64,000 nt of DNA, from positions 155,690 to 219,689 of the forward strand of contig NMRA01000545.1 in assembly GCA_002633005.1 (NCBI GenBank), given 5' to 3'. Shown in pieces: positions 19,851 through 30,960 of this stretch (positions within the stretch are counted from its first letter, which is position 1; each line of letters begins with the position of its first letter). Position numbers and translations under genes: made by a program. The notes under the pieces were generated by a model. The model saw only the letters and a program-made list of their open reading frames with translations. It had not been told where the DNA came from and made no database searches. The DNA comes from Phoronis australis (taxonomy: Eukaryota; Phoronida; Phoronidae).

Positions 19851-20982
19851 TAACGGAAGGTTATAAGCAATTTCCGCAGGCATGCTCGCAGATTTTTGAC
19901 GGGTATTCGGGGGAACATGGGAGACGGGGCATTCGTTTTTAGGTGTATTGTTGCTTATTTCAGAGGTACCTATAACGGTTCACGAGTTAAAGCTGAACTC
20001 GAAAAAACGCTAAAATCTTTGTAAGTACATTTAGTACTCCCATTCGAAATGAACATGTACGTGGTCATCACATCGTGGCCACGATAGTCTTTTCGATACG
20101 TGCGGATTCCTTACAAACAACTCCTAATAACGATCTTCAAAGGAATTACTATTCTTGTGATATCGTGGGAATAAAGTAACATTATTTTATAACTAACCAT
20201 CGGAAATAATCCTTTTGTATAATTTACCAATTGTGGTCTTCACGTTTTTCAAAATTCTACCTTTCCAACAGCGGCCAATCCCATTGTATTTTTTACATTT
20301 TTGGTTAAGCCGAATGTCTTAATGCTGCGAATGTTTTGTGTTTTTGATGAATTTGGAATCTAAACTTCCCCTCGTGAATACTTAGCAGTGTCGGATTTAC
20401 ATGTGTAGATGAACAAAGGGACAATTACCCGAACCACCCCACCGAGAGAGGGTCCCGCCTAAAATGGGACACCTTAAAATGAAAGGCTAAACATCATTAA
20501 GCTTGGAAAAGAGTGACAGTTCTTTTCATGGTCATTTGACCCTGTAAGAAGTGACCTTCCTCAACATGAAAGCCGGTTGTACGATTTCACAAAAAATAGG
20601 AGCGGCCCCTATGAATTTGTTAATAAAACACGAAAAGGGTGGCTAGTTGAATGTCGTCATTGGCACCCTTCGAGGGCTGGGCCCCTAAATATGAAAATAT
20701 CTATATTTTCAAAGATCAGAAAATGCGCAACAACTGATATTATCTGTAAGGTCATCAATTGTTCTAAAGTGACGTACAATTTCGAGAAAAAATAAACGAA
20801 AAAATAGAGGGACAGCCGTCTCCGTTATCTTTTGCCAGAGAGGGACCTCTGGAAAAACATAGTTTTGCATTCCCAGAATTGTCTTACTGAATTTACAATT
20901 TTTTTGATTTTTCGAAATACTGTATGAATGATTAAGTGTCTATTTTCAAGTGCGCTTAGACGACCTATGTTGTAAAAACGGA
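19851..20982. other. Non-coding duplicon sequence
   Basis: This is collinear with 30955-32090 in copy B. Short open frames (for example 20577-20795) are not conserved as protein, and nothing is recognised. Confidence 0.5.
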
Positions 20983-21924
20983 GACAAGGCCTAAAAACAA
21001 TATCCTGGTCAGGGTCGTCAAAGGGTAAACCATGCACTGATACTGAGTTGTCACATGTTCTCTTGAATTTCCTCTCTTATCTGTTTTCGCAGACTTTCTT
21101 TTCTTTATTGTCCTCAGCCCTACGCCTATGTCGGTTGCTACGGCTTAACCCTGACGCCTGCAAAATTTTGAGAGGGCACATTCCCCGGTCCCGGCCTCCC
21201 CGCTTCCAACGGCCCTGTCAATTGTTGATATCCCTTTTGTTATTCACAGTGGTTCTCTGTCAGTGAAACAAAATTGAATGTGTTTGCCAAGTATTTTTAC
21301 GGTTTGTTCGTTAAAAGTTTGAATTTCTGATGATGTCAAAGCATTTTATTTTTAGTTTCAAATTTCGCAAATATCATCTGCCAACTGATTGTAGCTTCGT
21401 AGTTTTTTCTTCCACAAGCCAAAGCTCTTTATTTGGTATACATGTAGACGTAGCACTTTTCCCTTATATGGAAAACTTGACTTTTGACATTTGACCTAAA
21501 AACAAAACAATGGCGACTTCAAACAGCATTCAGTCCAATTGAGAAGCAATTGATGTAAGTCCTAACTGTATAAAATTAATTATTAAGGTATCGCAGTAAT
21601 CAAATATGTTTTAAAGTACACCCGATATTCTTATGGGAAATTGCTTGTTTCACTTAGTTATCTCATGTCGACCTAAGATTCGGAGTGCAATCGCGCTTGA
21701 TAATCCGACGTTAATTTCCATTTTATAGGTCAGCTGTTTGTCGAATGACTGAGAGCGCATGCGCAACTTTATCATAAGTAGGAGGGAGATTAGAAACTAT
21801 GGTGTGACTACATAGTTTCTCCTTAGTACGTATTTCAAAATATGTGATTTTTTTCTAAAAATTTCCTAACAATATAACTGTGTAGCAGACGTTGCGAGGT
21901 GGAACTTTCGTCTGGAATTGTTTA
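20983..21924. repeat. 942-bp segment present only in copy A
   Basis: Copy B passes directly from AAAAACGGA to TATTTTGACGAG at about 32088, while copy A has 942 bases in between. There are no clear terminal repeats, so a deletion in B is as likely as an insertion in A. The part 21290-21500 is a dispersed repeat with a second, diverged copy at 61360-61560 (shared TATTTTTACGGTTT, GTCAAAGCATTTT, TTTATTTGGTATA-like strings). Confidence 0.65.
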
Positions 21925-22314
21925 TATTTTGACGAGCTTTCGCGTTCCGTGCTTCTTCAATATTTTTTAGACTCGGTCACTATTTCGATGATTCCACCGA
22001 TTTCCAAATGAGCCCAGACACAATAGGACCATTTCGGATTTCAATGCAACACTGGAATATCACTGGAGAGTTCTGTCGTCGTGTAATCTAGGACAGCCTT
22101 ATTAGTTACATCAAATTTAATTAAATTCAGCCCTACAGACTGTGTAACAAACGGCCACGGCTTCCGTCAGCACTTACATCCAACCAAGGCGCATTTTCTT
22201 TTTGAAAACGCAGACGTCACGATCCTATTGGCGTATTCTTATTCATGGAAAACTGAAAAAGGACAGACAAAAGTGAATTTTTGATCAGGGTTCTGTTTCA
22301 TGAAAGTAGATTAA

Positions 22315-23085
22315 AGGGAAAGGCAACCCTTTTTATGTCATTTTTAGCAAAAAAATGGTTCTTTGATTATCCCAGACATATTTTTCACTTAATGACAGCT
22401 TTTCGTAATTTTATTAATCATTCTTCCTTTTCTCAGGAAGTGACGTTTTGGGAGGAAAGAATGTCGTGCCAATTTCTTTTCATATAGTTTGACTGTGAGA
22501 GCTGTCGAGTCAGTCATTGTTATACCACGGCTGTGACAAGTTCGGTCGTCGTTTGCTTTGTTTACGAGTCAGTCAATATGCCACACTGTTGCTGCATACC
22601 TGGTTGTACTCATCATCGCCCAGAGCCTGTAAGCTGCCCTGCTGCGATGTTGAGTAGAGGGAGTGAATACAGGTCCAGTTCGACACCCAGTAAAGAGGAC
22701 AGTTCGTCGTCCAATGAATAGATCGGTGAGCCAAACTTTGATTTTGTCTAAAGTATTGGAGCTATTTAGAAGGTGCCAGGAGTGTGGCGAGGGAGTCACA
22801 CGGTGGGATGTAAGCAGTTTGTGTCCTCAGGTCACTATCCAGTGGGAGTGTGTCGCGGGACACTCGGGCAAGTGGGACAATTGTTCCTCTGTCCGTGAGA
22901 CGATAATGAGTACATCTCGGTACGCAGCAACAGTGTGACATGTTAACTGACTCGTAAACAAAAGCAAACGACGACTGAAAAATCACAACAGATGTAGAGC
23001 AATGACTGACTCGGCAGGTCTCACAGTCAGACTATATGAAAAGAAATTGGCGAGAAATACTTGCCTCCTAAAACGTCACTTCCGG
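22315..23085. mobile_element. Foldback Kolobok-like element, copy A, right end truncated
   Basis: The left end is TTAA followed by AGGGAAAGGCAACCC, related to the complete copy at 55282-56193. Long inverted arms flank a short centre, and both arms carry ATGCCACACTGTTGCTGC-like sequence facing inward (22578 in the left arm; minus strand at about 22940 in the right arm). The right arm stops at TCCGG (23085), lacking the terminal 100 or so bases, and copy B is cut at the same place, so truncation predates the duplication. Confidence 0.65.
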
Positions 23086-23731
23086 AGTTGAACTCGACGG
23101 TCTCCGCAGTCATTTCTGGGGGCAAGCTTGCAAAAAGTGCCACTCTGGCAAGAATCAGCTGCCACTGCGTTTGCATTGAACGGGACTGAATTCCGACTTT
23201 CGCATTTGACATTCTGTATACGATTACAAATGAACAAATGTTGAATTTCGTACATCTCTTAGTATAAAAGTCAAATTAAGTTCATTACATGCAAAGAGAT
23301 CCCACGTGTCATTACAAGATTTCATCGTTAGTAAGTTTCCTACCACTACTACTTCCGTTACACAATCTGTTGCTCTGTTCATGTACCAGGACACACCGTA
23401 CAGGTCTTATGAAATAATCATCTAGTGAAGAAGGTCGTCACCCGTAACGTGCGACAATGAAACTAACAGCACTCTTTTATTTCTATTGAACAGAGGGGTT
23501 TTCCCACTTGAGTCAGCGTGTTGTTTCCTTTAGATCGCCAACTCGAGCCCTTTATGTGTAGGAGAAGGAGAGCTAAATACATATATCTTGTTTGGTTAAG
23601 CATGCTGCTCCCGGTGGCTTTAAAGCATCAATTGCATATCAAAGCACCAAAAAAATAAAACTACCCCATCGGTAGATCAGCTGTCAAATTCCGCAAACAC
23701 TATCTTATGATATGTTAATTAGCTGATCTCG
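23086..23731. other. Non-coding end of duplicon A
   Basis: This is collinear with 33250-33894 in copy B. No gene is seen. Confidence 0.5.
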
Positions 23732-24051
23732 GCATACAAAAGTGAATAAAAGTGGATGAATGCGAAGTGTGACGTCAAGTTTTCGTACACAAATATACAC
23801 AAAGCACCGTCTGAGCTTTGACAAATCTTACATAATCATCACGTAAAACCTAGGCTGACACTCCACAAACCCTACTCCATTGTTAGTAATTCTCGGTTAA
23901 ACACGAAAAGTTTCTTTTCTCTCTTAGTTGAACACACTATTTCCAATACTATGTATACCTACCTGCAAGCAAGGTGCGCGTTCACCTACTTTTATCCCAA
24001 AAGACGAGTGTTCGACGACGGCGTCACCACTGGACCTTTGAACATTTAATT
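23732..24051. other. Spacer between duplicons
   Basis: This sequence is found only here in the window. It contains no recognisable gene or repeat. Confidence 0.5.
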
Positions 24052-24401
24052 CGGACATTTGATAATTTGCTATAGTCTACTTTTCTGAAAGTCTTGATGA
24101 TTTTTGTAGTGTATTCGAATGATGATTTTTGTAGTGTTGGTTTAATACACGATTAAACGCTATCGGTTTTATGTTCTGTGTTAGCTGGTCGCCTCTTATC
24201 GTTATTAGTATTATTGATAGGATTCGCTTAATACCGTCGGGGCCTGTGTTAGACTTTACGCGATATCTGTTGTTGAGTTGGGTGGTTATCCCCTTTTGTA
24301 TACGCCTTTGTTTTTGATATATGAGACAGAACAAACAAAATACAACGACGACACTTGGCGCACACGAAATAAGTTTTGTTCTTATTCAGCATCCCTCTTT
24401 T
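24052..24401 (+). repeat. Solo, diverged Polinton terminal-repeat fragment
   Basis: This is homologous to 9565-9914 in the right Polinton arm, in the same orientation. Shared strings include CGGACATTT(A/G)ATAATT, GTAGTGTATT, TTAGCTGGTCGC, ATCTGTTGTTGAGTTGGGTG and ACACGAAATAAGTTTTGTTC (20 bases). Divergence is much larger than between the two arms of the palindrome. It ends about 60 bases before the start of duplicon B. Confidence 0.8.
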
Positions 24402-25132
24402 GTTTCGATTCTCGATCCGTTGCTAGGAGCCGCAAAACGTGCATCGAGGTGAGTTTCCTCAATTGAGTCGTCTATCGATCAGCTCTTTGGTGTATGACAC
24501 GGCACATCACTTGGCCAACACGTGGCGTGTATGAAGATTAATAATTCTTACTTGTCGGAAACTTCATGGATTTAATGCATTTTGTTCGCAAGTTTAATAT
24601 CCTGCCGTCAATCTTCCGCGTAATCTTTGTTTTCATAACTTATTTTTGTGACGATATAATTTTGCAGCATCTAGACCAGCATTGACGAATGAAAAACGAG
24701 TTTCCCGCATTGTTTATCTATATCTTGTCGAAACTAAACCTCTAATTGTCTATGACGGAGATACCGATGTGTAAATCACCTAAGTGATGATCAATCTGTT
24801 TTGTAATTACCGACTGTAGAAAGGTTGTTTTCGAGTAATTTTGCTTGGTAGTTCAACGTCGAACACCGTTTAGTGAAATTGTTGGTTACGAGGAATCCGA
24901 TATCGATGCAACCAAGAAAGCAGACCCGTTATAGCATCTGTAAAGTAACAACAGTTACGACCGATTATTTACTTTGTTCCCAAAAACTCCTGCAGTCTTG
25001 AAATTCTCGCGAAACTTGAGGAAACTCCTACTCGACAGTTTGAAGGCGATTATCTTCGGATAGAGGACTTATATTGGCAGATTACATTGATGTTCAACTC
25101 TTGTCTGTACTGAACGGAATACTGCAAGTAAT

Positions 25133-26119
25133 ATGAATGCTTCTGGTAACAGGACGGCTTGGTTTCTTAACGACCAAGTTTCCTTGTATTTCATTTCTGC
25201 CAGAGTGGTAATGCAAGTGTTTTGGATATTTTATATATCACTCAGCAACGGATTAATCATTTACTGCATTCTGAAATATAAACTCTGGAAAAAGTCCTAC
25301 AATGTTTTTATCGTCGGTCTTGCATTTACCGATCTTCTTAGTGGTAATGCAAGTGTTTTGGATATTTTATATATCACTCAGCAACGGATTAATCATTTAC
25401 TGCATTCTGAAATATAAACTCTGGAAAAAGTCCTACAATGTTTTTATCGTCGGTCTTGCAGTTACCGATCTTCTTGTGGGCGCCGTAGTCTTACCCACAG
25501 ACATTTGGCGTAAGCTTGGTGTCCGCCTGTTGTGGGCTGCTAACGGATCGCCGACTGGACTGGAAGCGTCTCTGTCCGGTTGCCTTTTTCTCATCTTCAT
25601 CTCCGCTTTGCCGTTGCTTTGTTCGTACGTAACCATCGTTTTCATTTCGTTGGACCGTTTTATCAGTATAGTTTCCCCGCTTCGCCATCACGCAATTTCA
25701 AGTCCGGTGAAGAATGCTATATGTGTGTTAATCGGGTTTATGTCGATGACCAGTCTCCTGGGAGCCTCTTGTCTGATACCAGTCATTTCCACAAACGCAA
25801 GGCCTTACGATCCCTTTACAGAGAGGTGTACGTACAACCTACTGCCCAATAATATGAGGAGTGTCATTAGCGTCGCATTGGCTATCATGTTATGCGTTAG
25901 CTACTTCTGTCACATTTTCGTTGCCTGTAAAGCGTGTCGGTCGCGAAACGCCATCGCTCCGTCCAATTTAACAGCGGAAAATAATCGAAAGATCAAAACT
26001 ACAAAGGGGACATTTCTGATTTTGGTCACGTTCACTGTCTGTGTTATGCCTTCTGTGGTGCTCAAAGCTTTGCCGATTACGAAGAACTATACAGTTACCA
26101 TAGAGTACATCGATTATGT
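25133..26119 (+). pseudogene. Intronless rhodopsin-class GPCR, copy B, broken by an internal duplication and a gap
   Basis: This is the paralogue of 14549-15460. It starts with the same MNASGNRTAW N-terminus. A 136-bp segment (25205-25340, covering TM1 and the start of TM2) is repeated in tandem at 25341-25476. Because 136 is not a multiple of three, the ATG frame ends after 94 codons. An ATG at 25302, inside the first repeat, opens a frame that continues through TM1 to TM6, so a receptor without the glycosylated N-terminus is possible. DRF, the Cys pair and CVMP in TM6 match copy A. The sequence enters an assembly gap at 26120 before TM7. Confidence 0.8.
25205..25476. repeat. 136-bp tandem duplication inside receptor B
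   Basis: Two adjacent units both start GTGGTAATGCAAGTG (25205 and 25341) and run to GATCTTCTT. Unit 1 has GCATTTACC and unit 2 GCAGTTACC. The junction has GTGG microhomology, which fits slippage during replication. Copy A has one unit. Confidence 0.9.
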
Positions 26120-26628
26120 NNNNNNNNNNNNNNNNNNNNNNNNNNNNNNNNNNNNNNNNNNNNNNNNNNNNNNNNNNNNNNNNNNNNNNNNNNNNNNNNN
26201 NNNNNNNNNNNNNNNNNNNNNNNNNNNNNNNNNNNNNNNNNNNNNNNNNNNNNNNNNNNNNNNNNNNNNNNNNNNNNNNNNNNNNNNNNNNNNNNNNNNN
26301 NNNNNNNNNNNNNNNNNNNNNNNNNNNNNNNNNNNNNNNNNNNNNNNNNNNNNNNNNNNNNNNNNNNNNNNNNNNNNNNNNNNNNNNNNNNNNNNNNNNN
26401 NNNNNNNNNNNNNNNNNNNNNNNNNNNNNNNNNNNNNNNNNNNNNNNNNNNNNNNNNNNNNNNNNNNNNNNNNNNNNNNNNNNNNNNNNNNNNNNNNNNN
26501 NNNNNNNNNNNNNNNNNNNNNNNNNNNNNNNNNNNNNNNNNNNNNNNNNNNNNNNNNNNNNNNNNNNNNNNNNNNNNNNNNNNNNNNNNNNNNNNNNNNN
26601 NNNNNNNNNNNNNNNNNNNNNNNNNNNN
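26120..26628. other. Assembly gap (N run)
   Basis: There are 509 Ns, starting inside receptor B where TM7 and the C-tail should follow. Confidence 0.99.
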
Positions 26629-26898
26629 TTCGCTGTCGATTATTTTATCCCCGTTTGCAGGCACTGCTCCGGTCGCACTGACGGCGTTTTGTCGGCCTGG
26701 GTTCTTGAATTAATTATACTTCCGGGTTCGAGGCAAGTTCAAAATGGCGATAGTTCTTCGGGTGCGAGTCGTGAGTGGCGCGTTCATTTAACTTTTTTCG
26801 AGTACAGATTGTTTATTAGTTATGGGGTAGGTACTTCTTGGATCCTTATAACGTCCTCTAACCATGTAATAAGGGTTAACAACGCGTGCGACCAGGTC
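26629..26898. other. Sequence unique to copy B after the gap
   Basis: At the corresponding place copy A has the receptor end and 3' flank (15400-15663), which do not match. Homology to A resumes at CAGTGGGAACGGTC (about 26908). This segment may therefore be the end of an insertion that starts in the gap. It contains AAAATGGCG, a YY1-like motif often seen near transcription starts. No coding motif is visible. Confidence 0.55.
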
Positions 26899-28344
26899 TT
26901 TAACGACAGTGGGAACGGTCATTTACTACCGAACTAAATTTACAGAGGTATAAAATGTACTCCTCTTCAGAACATGGGATAGACGACCGACGTTAAATTT
27001 AGTCCACAACCGGGCTTAACTCTTTGGGGAAGCTTAATCAACCGCACGCAGTAAAATGTTATCGTTGGTTTGATGAGAATTCCCACGAGCGAGATCGATT
27101 ACACGCCATTGCATCAGTCTCAGTCGTCGGCTTGCCGTGTTAGCTTAGTGTTATATCTTGCTGAGAAAATACCACGAGTTACAAGGAAGTCCGGATTTTA
27201 AATTGGTCTCTGGATGAAACTGCAATCCCGATGTAGCTGTGCAATTTGAATGATCATCTACGTCTTGGTTTCACAATGATCCGGGTCTCATGTCCAATTG
27301 TGGTCTTAAGCGGCCCTTATCCTGCGCTAGCGAGGTCAGCTGACATGCCACTTATCCTATTACATTGCGTTGGGTGTTCTCAATCGACTATGATAAGCTG
27401 CAGCTGGCGTGCGTTCAGTAGACGCTAGGACTTACGCTAGGACCTAGCTAAAACCTAGTCAAAGTCACGTGTTCTCGTTTAAAATGCACGGCAATATCTC
27501 ACGTAATCTCGCGAAGTCTTGGTTTTTAGCGAGGTCCCAGCGTTACTGAACGGGAGGCTGGGCTGCGCTGGGACAGTGTACTCACCCCAGGACACTTATG
27601 ATATTAATTCAGAATTTGTAAGAGCTCTAGAATGTTGTTTAGATATGTGAGCATGCGTATTCCATAGTTCACATTTTCCTCTACATTTCTCTGACTTAAA
27701 CCATATGGCTGTAATTACTAGTTTGGGAGATATTGGCAGGTTTGTATAAGTGCACACACATAATTTCATCATATGGCTGGAGCCAGAGTGAGAGTATGAC
27801 AGGGGATCAATTTACTTTCGCTAAGGCTATGATGAACATTTGATATGCATATGGTGAAAGTCTCCATTAAATTCTTGACAACTTTTATAGTGGCTTCTTT
27901 TCTGTGAAATTAACATTTCCCATCAAATTTCCAATTTAAAATAGTTAGGTCATAAGTCTGGGTGACCTTCATAACAGCTTAGTGTACAGAAGTAGTGGTG
28001 ACCTACTTAGATCAGCACACAGGGAAAGTAGTCTGAATACAGGCTCGGCAGGATAAGGGTATTAATCTGTTTACCGCGAGATACTTGTACATGCATTTTT
28101 TGTGGCAGCTGCCATGCAGTTCACTTGATGGGAACTCTGCCAGGCGAATTACGGTTATCTCAATAATTTAAGGACTGTTGCGCTGCTTTCTTACTCCAGT
28201 TTGGCTAAGGGGAAACCAGCTATGGGCATCCCACCAAACTGCGTTAAGTGGTTTATCAAGAGTGTGACACTAAGGCAAGAATGGATGCAATCTCAAAGTT
28301 ACATCAGCTATACCACAGATTTAGCGAAGGTCCCGGACGTCAGA
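26899..28344. other. Non-coding duplicon B sequence
   Basis: This is collinear with 15665-17108. At 27540-27595 it carries a segment absent from A, where A instead has the second copy of the 71-bp repeat. No gene is seen. Confidence 0.55.
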
Positions 28345-28640
28345 GTATGTACCCGGCCAACAAAGGTCAAGGACCTCAAAATATGAACCAGCGAAGTTCC
28401 CGAACCTCAAAATATAAATATCTGTACCAGCGAAGGTCCGGAACCCCAGGCTCAGAATATGTACCAGCGAAGGTNATGTACCAGCGGAGGTCCCGAACCT
28501 CAAACTATGTACCAGCGAAGGTCCCGAACCTCAAAAATTGTACCAGCGAAGGTCCCGAACCTCGAAATATGTAGCAGCGAAGGTCCCGGATCTCAAAATA
28601 TGTACTAGCGAAGGTCCCGAACCTCAAAATATGTACCAGC
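28345..28640. repeat. 31-bp minisatellite, copy B
   Basis: About nine to ten units are related to those of copy A (TATGTACCAGCGAAGGTCCC), more irregular, with one ambiguous base n at 28475 next to a shortened unit. Unit number and unit variants differ from copy A. Confidence 0.85.
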
Positions 28641-29860
28641 ATTATTTGGATACTCCAAATAGTTTTAGCTTAACAAACTTTGTTCTGTATCAGTGCATCC
28701 CAAGTCAACCCCCCCCCCCAAAAAATAGTCCAATTAACGCCATAGTCACCGGTGCCTAAATGAACACAAATTGGAGTGACTTGCACGTGTGGTTGTGATT
28801 CAAACAAGTGTCATTTAAGAGAAATCGAGAAAAGCCGTGGACTTTTGGAAAAAAAACATGGTGTCAGGTCACGAGATCTCCACTAATGCACCAGAGGCGA
28901 TTCTAATGCTATTATAATAATGCTGGACACTCCGGTTACTTTGGCGCATAAAAGTCATATATGTGGTTAAAATGCTGCATTTTGCTGCTAATGATATCAC
29001 TTGAGCTTTGTTCCAGTTGACAAACCCTACATTTACCGTGACACAAATGGAACGTTATCATTGTAAAAAATAAAAGGAGTCCCGATTTTATGATGATGGC
29101 CTTGTCTAGTTTTGTTTTTAGACAGCTAAACAGGGCGAAATGCAGCTTTTAGTAATTAAACGTATTTAAATTTCAGGAATGATAATTATTTATTGGATTA
29201 AATTACATTAGTTTACAGTTTAAACTTGATTGCAATTTCAAAAAAACTCCGACAAGCATTGTTGACAGCTGTAATTACGGTTCCTCTGAGAAACTGGTTG
29301 GCTACATACATGAACACATGCAGGACTACCTAAGTTCAAGACCATATCCTAAAACGCTGTTACACTTTCCTTAAATACCATTCTGTTTTCGTTTTATGCA
29401 AATTTATTTTTTTTGTGAAAATCGTAAAGGTCGTATTTGATAGCTTCTCATGCAAAAGTGAACAATTGTAAAAACAATTCCCAATAACGCATATTTTCTG
29501 AAAGTTTCACATGAATGCGAACTGACATTTATGAGATAAAATTTTCCGAAGTTACCCAAATTTGGACATTTTTCTATGATCCTATATAACGTTACATTTA
29601 AGAAAGCTTTCGAATTAACACCGTAATTAGCTTCTTGCCAAACGATAACTACGACCGTATCCAATTACAGCTACAATTAGTTAGCTAATTTCCTGATTAC
29701 GACCGCAATTTCCAGCGAATGAAACTACAGGAAAATGTAGTCGGTTTCGCAAACGTGACGTCACAATGACGTGTTCCCATTGTAAAAGAGGTTAGAGTTC
29801 TATACAGATTGATCACGCAGTCACCATTTTAGTAGTGAGCCTCTTTTAGGTTTTTTAAAA
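28641..29860. other. Non-coding duplicon B sequence
   Basis: This is collinear with 17441-18720. A poly-C run lies at about 28710. No gene is seen. Confidence 0.55.
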
Positions 29861-30265
29861 ATGCATTCTATGCTTAATCACAGCGCAAAGAGTGATTTTT
29901 ATTGGGCCTTGGGGATGTTTCAAAATCCCTTGTTGAAGCACGGCCGAAACTGTTTGGTGGCTGGGCAAAATGTGTCCCAAAAATATACACATTTCAACGC
30001 CTGGAGTTCAAATTCAGTTCCCGGGATCACTAAGATTCCGCGCGGGCCTACTGCATGGTTGCACCTTATTTTTAACGTGGGTGTGTCAGTCATGACGTGC
30101 TCCGTCAGTGTAGTGTGCACGGGAAATGCAAGCAAACGATTCAGTTTTGAAGAACAAAAAATCATCGCGCAATACTACTGGAAACTAAAAACATCAAGGA
30201 AGTGCAAAGACAACCTTTCCAAGTTAATGAGAAATGAGTTTAATTTGATTTATTTAAAGACTTAA
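29861..30265 (+). other. Unrecognised ORF, copy B
   Basis: An open frame of 134 codons, the longer counterpart of 18745-19083, starts MHSMLNHSAKSDFYW and ends LMRNEFNLIYLKT. It has a moderately hydrophobic stretch WLHLIFNVGVSVMTCSVSVV and a basic C-terminal part. No family is recognised, and whether it codes is uncertain. Confidence 0.3.
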
Positions 30266-30309
30266 ACTTCTTTTCCGATCTACGGCTTGCGAAATTTTTA
30301 AAAATTACT

Positions 30310-30960
30310 AATCTAGTTCCAAAGTCAATAAACAATTTATTGTCATTTGGATTGTGAGAACATTTTGGGACACTTTGTAGAGCTGTCCGGCATTCATTGA
30401 TATCCTTAAGACTTATTTCAGATAGACAAAAAATCGTTACGTGTACTTTGCTATTTGGGGATCTGATGATAGATCGAGTTCAGTGAAGCATCGTAATTTC
30501 TTACAAGATTATCTTCTAACTGTCAAAAACTCATCTATCAATCATTCGATTTTCGTAACTACATAAACATGTAAATCATAAATCAACAACAAACTCCATG
30601 ACCAATGCGTTTACCTTGATTTAATGACTTCATTCCTCTTTGATCTCCTTTTTGTGAGTTTAAACGACAAATCTCGAACCTAAGTCAAAAAGCAATGCAT
30701 TTACTGTCATTTGAATTGTGAGTATATTTTTGGGAACTGTCCGAATTTTATCAATGTCTTTGACAGTTATTTTAGATTGGCAAAAATTCGTCTCACTGTA
30801 CTTTAATATTTGGGGACGGATTATATAGTCTCTTTAACTTCAAATTGCAACTAAGTTCACTGAAACATCATCAATTCTTACACGTTTAGCGCATAATTGT
30901 CAAACCTTATCTATGAGTTGATTTTCAATATATGAAAATCTAAATCAGAAACCAACGAAT
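30310..30960. repeat. Diverged tandem repeat of about 400 bp, copy B
   Basis: This is the same two-unit structure as at 19155-19850, with a deletion of about 25 bases in unit 1 (after GATAGATCGAGTT). Confidence 0.6.

Larger units (their letters stand above)
13875..23731. repeat. Segmental duplication, copy A
   Basis: From CAATTGAGTCGTCTATCG at 13875 to GCTGATCTCG at 23731 this block is collinear with 24460-33894, with a few differences per hundred bases plus indels. It includes the receptor gene, a 31-bp minisatellite, two kinds of tandem repeat, an unrecognised ORF and a foldback Kolobok-like element. Copy A alone has 942 extra bases at 20983-21924. The two copies are direct repeats separated by 728 bases. 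Confidence 0.9.

Noticed and set aside
22533-22938. Plus- and minus-strand frames of 62-91 codons in the foldback element
   Set aside because: Apart from the short Cys-rich start they are mirror images produced by the inverted arms and are broken differently in each copy.
25302-26681. A 459-codon frame through receptor B
   Set aside because: More than a third of it is translated from Ns, and the part after the gap is not receptor sequence. Only the segment up to 26119 is supported.
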